Shown: piece by piece, positions 57,771-64,000 of the stretch
Layout: the number at the start of each line of letters is the position of its first letter
How positions within the stretch are numbered: the first letter of the stretch is position 1
DNA from: Cryptomeria japonica
Lineage: Eukaryota; Streptophyta; Pinopsida; Cupressales; Cupressaceae
DNA length: 64,000 nucleotides
Assembly (NCBI RefSeq): GCF_030272615.1
Contig: NC_081406.1
Span: 218,560,997-218,624,996, forward strand
Direction: 5' to 3'
The notes under the pieces: generated by a model
Told to the model about the DNA's origin: nothing
The model's input: only the letters and a program-made list of their open reading frames with translations
The model's database searches: none
Translations under genes and position numbers: made by a program

Positions 57771-58885
57771 AACACTAGTAGATCTTTTGCTATCAATATC
57801 ACCTACCCATTTTGAATCCACATAGCCATGAATATCAAGGGAAATCACGTCTCCAACCAAATTACCATGGTAACACAAAGAATAATTTAAGGTACTCTTC
57901 AAATATCTAAAGACTTTTTTGACTGCATCACAATGAACTCAACTAGGATTAGACATATATCTGGAAAGAACTCCCACTACTTGGGCAATGTCTAGTCTAG
58001 TACAGACCATAGCATACATCAAACTTCCAAATACACTCTAGTAAGGTACTCTATTGATGTCTTCCATCTCTGATGGAGATGTAGGACAATTTGAAATAGA
58101 TAGTTTTAATCCAACAATGAAGGGAGCACATAATGGTCTACAATCTTGCATGTTGAATCTCCATAAAACTTAATTGACATAATTACTCTGGTCTAGCCAT
58201 AGCTTTCTGTTCATTCTATATCTTTTAATCTCCATCCCAAGAATGTGTTTCACTACACTAAGATCTTTCATTTCAAATTTAAAAACAAACTAAGACTTTA
58301 GTTCTGAAATCATACCTTTCCCTTTACCAATGAATAGCATATCATCAACATATAATGCAATGTATAGGAAATGATCACCATAAAATTTATAATAAACATA
58401 GTGATCTGATTTAGAATATTCAAATCCCAAACTCAAAACATATATATCAAATTTCTAGTACCACATCCTAAGACTTTATTTGAGGCCATACAAATATTTC
58501 TTCAATTTATAGACCAAATTACTTTTACCTTTCACCACATAGTGCTCTGGTTGTGTCATATAGATATCTTCCTCCAAATCACCATGAAGGAAACCAGTTT
58601 TCACATCCATTTGATCAACCTCTAAATTGTAAGTAGCAGCAATAGAAAACAAAAATCTAATGGGTCATTTTTGCAACAGGAGAAAATATCTCGCCATAAT
58701 CAACACCCTCAACTTGAGAGTAGCCTTTTGCAACCATCCTTGCTTTATACTTCTCAATGCTTCCATCTAAACCAATCTTTTTCTTGAACACCCATTTGTA
58801 ATCAATAAGATTCCATCCTTCAGGCAATGGTACAAGATCCCATGTATCATTCTTTTTCAAAGGTGTCATTTCTTCTTCCATAGCA
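57771..58885 (-). pseudogene. pol: Element G reverse transcriptase, strongly decayed
   Basis: The start is clear on the minus strand: [20 protein letters not shown], then [20 protein letters not shown] and [20 protein letters not shown] (58881-58660). Downstream, copia RT blocks are recognisable only in pieces across all frames, for instance the region near 58330 where the active site should lie. Many stops. Probably the most decayed domain of G. Confidence 0.75.
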
Positions 58886-60000
58886 ATCTTCTAGGATTGT
58901 GCATCATTCATACCTAATGCCTCTTCTATAGATCTAGGTTCATCCATATTGGTATTCAAAGCAAAAATACATCTCCAAACATTAGATTAATACCTTTCAA
59001 GTAGTTGTCTATGTCTTGTAGACCTCCCAACAAGCTGAGGTGGAGGTTCTTCCTCCTCTTCTGAAGATTCAGAGCTAGATGAGCTCTCCTCAACTACTTT
59101 CTTATCAAGTGGTCTCGATTCAACTCTTTCAGACGTAGAAGGGAATTGAATAAAATCTTCTTGTTTAGTCTATTTAGGCTGCAATGTAATAAAAGGACAC
59201 TTAATTTTTCTAAAAATAACACTTCTACTTTGAATTACCTTTTATGCAAGAGGGTCCAAAATCTTGTATCCTTTCACACCATAATTGTAACCGATGAAGA
59301 TACATTTCATAGTCTTCTTCTCTAACTTTGTTCGCTTCTCCTTTGGCACATGTGCATATGCTTCACAACTAAAAAATATAAGATGTCTCCATGAAGGTTT
59401 ATGATCTGACCATGCTTCTATAGGCATTTTATCAACAAGAGCTGATGTAGGAGACCTATTAATCAGGTAGCAAGCAGTGGCAACAACTTCATCACTAAAC
59501 TTTTGTTCTAGACCAACACAACTTAACATACTCCTAGCCTTCTCCATCAGTGTCTTGTTCATTCTTTCTGCAACCCCATTCTGCTATGGAGATTATAGAG
59601 TTGTCTTATGTCTATTAATGCCACAGTATTTACAAAATCTATCAAAATCATTAGAGAAAAATTCACCGCCATTATCATTCCTCAAACATTTAATTTTCTT
59701 TCCAGTCTGCAACTCAACCATTGCTTTAAATTCTTTAAAATGACTAAAACTTTAGATTTACTCTTTAGAAAGTATACCCATGTCCTCCTACTAAAATCAT
59801 CAATAAATGAAACATAATATGTGGATTTTACAATCGAAGGAACATCTATAGGACCAAACACATCAGAATGAATAAGATCCAAAACACCACAAGGTTTATG
59901 AGAACTCGAGTAAAACTAAACTCCATTTTGTTTTTCATAAATGCAATGTTCACAGAAATAAAAGTCAAGATTATAATCATTCAAACCTTCAACAAGGTTT
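58886..60000 (-). pseudogene. pol: Element G integrase
   Basis: Minus strand: CEHCIYEKQNG, then MDLIHSDVFGPIDVPSIVKS with the first Asp (about 59880), YYVSFIDDFSRRTWVYFLKS, FLRNDNGGEF-like block near 59680 (second Asp), QNGVAERMNKTLMEKARSML (Glu, about 59580), and the C-terminal KEKRTKLEKKTMKCIFIGYN. A Glu/Ser-rich linker to RT follows at about 59020-59110 (SSSSESSEEEEEPPP). The usual catalytic residues are visible, but at least three stops interrupt. Confidence 0.85.
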
Positions 60001-60600
60001 TTATTTTTCAAGGTCCTCAGACCCTTTTTCTCCAATGTGGCCAAATCTCTGATGCCATAACATAGTCTTCTTTGCATGCAACTTTGCTTCAGAAGAAAGA
60101 GCACTGTTAGGCACCCAAAATCCATGTCCATCTGTTGAAGGTGAAATCCTCAAATCTTCTGATGAAGTATCCACAATTTTACTTTTTACAAAAGTGCTAT
60201 TACACTCAACAGTGTATGCCTCTAGCTTATACAAAGTGCCAAACCTGACACCTCTAGAAATCACCATAGCACCCTTAATAATCTTACATACTATATCAGA
60301 CAAGACTACCTACACACTCACATCTATCAGTCTTCTCATAGATAATAAATTTCATTTTAATCCAGAGATATGCAACACACCACAAATTCTTTTTATTCTA
60401 CCATCAGGAAACCTGATCCTAACTTTACCTCGACCAAGATTGTCTAAATGTGAATCGTTACCCAAGTACACCTTGCCTCCATTAAATTCTTTATATTGAG
60501 AAAACTAATCTTTATTGGAAGTCATATGAAAGGATGCACTTGAGTCAATTAACCATGCATCATTACTAGCATGAGTAGCCAAATTTGCAATGAATGCATC
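60001..60600 (-). pseudogene. pol: Element G protease and GAG-pre-integrase region
   Basis: Minus strand: WLIDSSASFHMTSNKD (about 60570-60520) is the copia protease loop, with DSS for the usual DSG. Then VYLGNDSHLDNLGRGKVRI. The pre-integrase block (60303-60001) has GTLYKLEAYTVECNS and TMLWHQRFGHIGEKG, with the HxxxGH zinc-binding start of integrase. A stop after SNKD and frame changes break it. Confidence 0.82.
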
Positions 60601-61403
60601 ACCACCTTCCTTCTCGAACTAGAATCAGAATTGAACATCTTCTTTTTCTTCTTCCTTTCTTCTTTGCAATATTTACAAATGTGACTTGAATTACCACAAT
60701 TCTAGCAAATGACTTTGGACTTCCCAGAAGATTTCGATCTCCCTTTGGATTTGGACTTGTTGCGCTTCTCATTCTTCTTGCCTTTTTCCTTAGGTCTTCC
60801 ACAAACAGTTAGGGCTTCCTTAAAACTAATGGATACCTTCCTCCACAGCTCTTCACCAAGTAGGGCCCCTACCACATCTTCAGACTTCAAAACAACAGAA
60901 GTGCTACCGATAGCCATAACAAGAGAATCCCACGAATCAGACAAAGAATAAAGAAAGATCTAACATTTCTCTTCTTCATCCATATTAACACCAACATATA
61001 CCAATTGAGCCACCAACATATTAAATTCTTCTAGGTGGTCTGCAATTCATCCACCCTCTTCCATCTTCAAGGAATACAATTTCTTTCTCAAGAAAATCTG
61101 ATTCAAGAAGGATTTTGCTTGATACATTTTACCAAGCTTAGTCCATAACTTCTTTGCAGTATTCTCTTCATGGACATTGATTAGAATAGAGTTTGATAGG
61201 CACAATCTAATTAGACCCTTGGATTTTTAGTCCATAACATCATATTGAGCAGGCCCAGTAGGATCTATAGGTCTTGAGACATTTGCATCAACAACATCCC
61301 ACAAATCTCGATCTATTCGCAGATCTTCCATCTTCAACTTCCACATCTCAAAATTAATTCCATTAAATTTCTCGACCTCTATCCTCTCTAATGAACTTTC
61401 CAT
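60601..61403 (-). pseudogene. gag: Element G gag
   Basis: The minus-strand start MESSLERIEVEKFNGINFEM is normal for copia gag, followed by WKLKMEDLRIDRDLWDVVD, AKKLWTKLGKMYQAKSF and SDSWDSLVMAIGSTS, the standard copia gag order. The Lys-rich tail (KKNEKRNKSKSKGRSKSS) leads to a CCHC-like NCGNSSHICKYC region near 60690, which is partly damaged by a stop at the first Cys region. Stops occur at about 61230 and 61050. Confidence 0.85.
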
Positions 61404-61515
61404 CTGAAAATTCCTGCAACAAGATCAAAAAGTGTCTTTTGCACAAATTCCCACTCAAAAATCTAGATTAGTTCAAAAAAACTAACAACCCACAACTCAA
61501 ACAAAAGTTGATAAG

Positions 61516-61527
61516 TCTCTGATACCA
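61516..61527 (-). promoter_or_regulatory. Primer-binding site of element G
   Basis: The minus strand reads TGGTATCAGAGA, two bases from the LTR end. Matches initiator Met tRNA at 11 or more bases. Confidence 0.88.
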
Positions 61528-61529
61528 CT

Positions 61530-61581
61530 TGTAAGGAAGTTAAGTAGTGGAACAACTTCCTAAACTAACCTTGAGAGGAGG
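61530..61581 (-). repeat. Element G 5' LTR remnant (about 52 bp)
   Basis: TGTAAGGAAGTTAAGTAGTG and GAACAACTTCCTAAACTAACC align to 56405-56455. Similarity ends abruptly after GAGAGGAGG. Confidence 0.85.
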
Positions 61582-64000
61582 TTTTATGACTCATTAAATA
61601 TGAGTCAAGTTTAGAGGCCCATTTCAAAATTTTGCTCTGTATGTCAGAAAAGTACCTAAATGAGTCAATTTGAGTGGCCTAGTTAGAGAGAGGGCAAAAT
61701 GGAGCCAGTTGATTTTCAGGGAATTAGGCTCAAGAATTCATGTCCTACACCTTTAATTTGGCCTATATAGTGAAGTGCAACTTTTAGAATTCAATTTGGA
61801 TAAGTTTACAAGGTACCCATTTTGAGAGGTGAGTTGAAAGTGCATTTTAGGCACAAATGCAAATTTTATTGAGTAGCCTATATTGAGCGATTTTATCTTT
61901 TGCCCTGTTGATCGTCATGGAGAATTTAAAAATGGATTCAATTGTATGCATAAATGTGAGTTATCTTGAAAAATTTTAGGGCCTAATGAATCCATCTGCT
62001 CAATTTTTGAAGATCAATCCATTTGCAGTTTGTGTGGTTTAACTAGTCCCTATTTCGATAGCTAGTCAAAGCCCTATTTTGCACAAGCGTAAATTTGCCT
62101 CACTAAGTGTTATGCCCAAATGTTTCTTCTTAGATATTGTTGGTATAAATAATGAGCTATGTTTCAAATTTCAAGCCTCTACCAATCCGTTTGATTGGTT
62201 TTCAAAAGGGTTCATTTAGCCATCGTTTTCAGTTATCTGTACTTTCAGTGCTATATCAGTTAAAGTAGTTGTTTTTATGAGCGTGCCATTTAAATCCAGT
62301 CAGGCTTTTGGTCAAACTGAGAATTCAAATATTTAGTATGTACTTCAAGGTACCTTTTTTTCAAATTCTAGGACCTATGGAGGTCGTTTGATGTTTTTGG
62401 GAAAGGCATCATGTGTTGCCAGAACATTGACTTCATCAGGTCCACAGTGTCAACAAAGCCAATTGGCCATTTTCACCGAATAATATCTCTTCGCTCAGGA
62501 CTCATTTTGAGAAACCGTTTGGTAGAGATCATCCTTGTATTTTAGAGTACATGCATGTCAGATGGCGAGGTCCAAAAAGGTGTTTTGACCACTTTGAAAA
62601 ATACGTCTTCGCGATTAAATGCAAAAATGTGGCGTAATCATCTGAAGATTGCGAAATTCAGTCTGATGATCCGAAAATGATGTCGATTATTTCCAGAGGT
62701 ATGGGTAAGGTTCCTGAAGCTTTTCAGAGGTCAGTTGCTTGAAAACAAAAAAAAATTTAGTCGGACCCACTTTGGGGCCTGACCTGGCTCATGCTTATGC
62801 ATTAATTCTTGTGGCAAACTGTTCTTATTTCATGGCATGCAATCTCCCATTTGACAAATGATGATGCTAGCGAAAGTTCCAGACTAGATTTTTGTTATTC
62901 TAATAATTGTCAAGAGATTTCATATAGAAATATGGAGAATATGGCCCTTCTTGTCCAGAATATGAAATTTGTATGGTCTAATAGTCAACAAGAGCATCAG
63001 GATCCAATTCTCAAAAGGATATCTTTGAAAATTCTAAAAGGATGGTTGACTGTTGTTGACCAAATGCAAATTCTTAGTTACAAATCAATTTCCCCCTCAC
63101 ATGGCATGGTAAAAGGCTTATTGAAACATGGAGCAATGAAATTTAGCAATTGAATGTCAGTCATATCCTCCAGTTACCATGTGTGGATCCTCTGAGTTGC
63201 AGGGGAGGCAATACAACAGCACCAAATGTTTCAAGCAAATGGCGGTTTGAAACTATGAAGTCTTCCTTCCCCCAACGTAGCAATTAAAAGCAATAGAAAC
63301 AAAACACATTCAAGCAAACGCAATGTCCGTGGAGTTTAGTGTGGAGTGTAGAAGAGTGCTGGTTGGGCGTTGAAAATGCAGCAGATTAGCAAGGCAAGTG
63401 AATGCCAAGAAAAATCCATTCCTCATGTGCTTCCTCTCTGCGTGGCTATTGGGAGGCCATATCAAAACCATCAAGCAAAAGCTTTGGTTGTGCAAGGTCA
63501 CGTGGGAGGATTGTAGATTGCAGCAGGTGCAAATTGGAAGTCCTGCATGGTGGAAGGAGTTTGAAGAGGCAATTTGAAACATTGATTAGCAAATGCCTTT
63601 GGCTGGTATAAGGCCCAGACTCTACAACCTTTCCCAACATTATCCCATGCGTGACATGTTGAAGATGCTTAAGAAACTTTTAAGCAAGTGCAAGCAACAG
63701 TCCTCCCTTATCTTCTATGTGGTTTTGTGGCCAATGTTCAGGAATAGTAAACTATCAAACTAGTGAAACAATACTCCTCTACGTGGTTTTCTTTTTTAAC
63801 AGCATAATCTTTCAAGCAAATGCATTGGCAGATGGCAAATCCTAGTGAAAACCCTGTGCAAAGCATGATGGAGAAAGGGGCAATTAAAAATTTCAAAAAA
63901 TAAAGTTAGCAGATGTAAAACCAACATTCCACAAATTTTGCCAGCAACCTCTCCTTGTTATGGTGTGTTTTTCTTTGTGTGGAAATGGAGGAGTTTGGGA
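61582..64000. other. Unassigned 2.4 kb, no recognised gene
   Basis: Not similar to anything else in the window that I could see. 61582-62760 is AT-rich noncoding sequence. A 114-codon frame at 62809-63153 (plus) has no domain I recognise, and I do not claim it as a gene. 63225-63850 holds seven or so scattered TCAAGCAAATG-like words (near 63231, 63310, 63391, 63468, 63588, 63680, 63811) without a fixed period. It may be an element inserted in G's LTR with its far end outside the window. Confidence 0.45.
61587..61607. repeat. Palindrome at the break in G's LTR
   Basis: TGACTCATTAAATATGAGTC plus A: 8-bp perfect arms TGACTCAT and ATGAGTCA around TAAAT. It lies within 6 bases of where G's LTR similarity stops and begins with TG, so it may be the first bases of another LTR. 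Confidence 0.7.

Larger units (their letters stand above)
56405..61581 (-). mobile_element. Element G: copia (Tork-like) retrotransposon on the minus strand, 5' LTR nearly all lost
   Basis: Order on the minus strand: short LTR remnant, Met-type primer site, gag, protease, integrase, RT, RNase H, polypurine tract, complete 3' LTR (57308-56405). Protease-integrase-RT-RNase H is the copia order. Coding sequence (61403 to 57363) changes frame repeatedly and contains many stops, especially within RT. The 5' LTR keeps only about 52 bp next to the primer site, after which the sequence is unrelated. No target duplication can be checked. Confidence 0.88.

Noticed and set aside
62809-63153. 114-codon frame considered as a host exon
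   Set aside because: No recognisable domain, no splice or promoter context that I could support. Left as an unassigned region.

Overview
This window looks like intergenic DNA from a large, transposon-rich plant genome. A gymnosperm is plausible, but I infer that only from the TE content. I found no host gene, tRNA, rRNA or CRISPR array that I can support. Nearly every base up to about 61.58 kb belongs to retroelements inserted into one another, and almost every coding region is broken.

The nest, outermost first. Element C is an old Athila-like Ty3/gypsy element whose visible parts run from 22869 to 55930. Element B is a non-autonomous LTR element on the minus strand (16390-22868) that sits in C's 5' LTR. 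Element A is a Tat/Ogre-like Ty3/gypsy element (1-16389) that sits in B's 3' LTR, so the left parts of A, B and C lie outside the window. Inside C there are also a solo LTR S1 (23293-24725), a long LINE L inserted at C's primer-binding site (about 25257-34003), a second Tat/Ogre-like element D without LTRs (about 34060-42490) and a truncated copia fragment E (42487-46241). The LINE holds solo LTR S2 (28654-29877) and E holds solo LTR S3 (44332-45100). C resumes at 46242 with gag, protease, RT, RNase H, integrase, a downstream ORF and its 3' LTR (54685-55930). To the right are an unassigned stub, a Tork-like copia element G on the minus strand (56405 to about 61581), and 2.4 kb that I cannot assign.

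A and D share one plan: gag with a C-x2-H-x4-H-x4-C knuckle, retropepsin, a G-patch, a long acidic spacer, RT, a degenerate gypsy RNase H followed by a second (archaeal-type) RNase H, integrase, and then an antisense ORF with a plant mobile domain (PMD). B has a zinc-knuckle gag and one long accessory ORF but no enzymes. L has ORF1, ORF2 (endonuclease, RT, zinc finger, partial RNase H) and an unexpected third ORF.

The most interesting signal is an accessory protein module carried by elements of unrelated classes. B (LTR, no pol), C (Athila-like) and L (LINE) all encode a segment matching E-[LIV]-I-x2-[VA]-T-x-L-x3-G, followed by related sequence and then charged and coiled-coil tails. The antisense PMD of A and D has the same hydrophobic spacing. 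A second signal is a repeat array (TTAGCGCATTTGCA-like) downstream of A's 5' LTR. It recurs inverted near A's 3' end, so the same array precedes both the sense gag unit and the antisense PMD unit.
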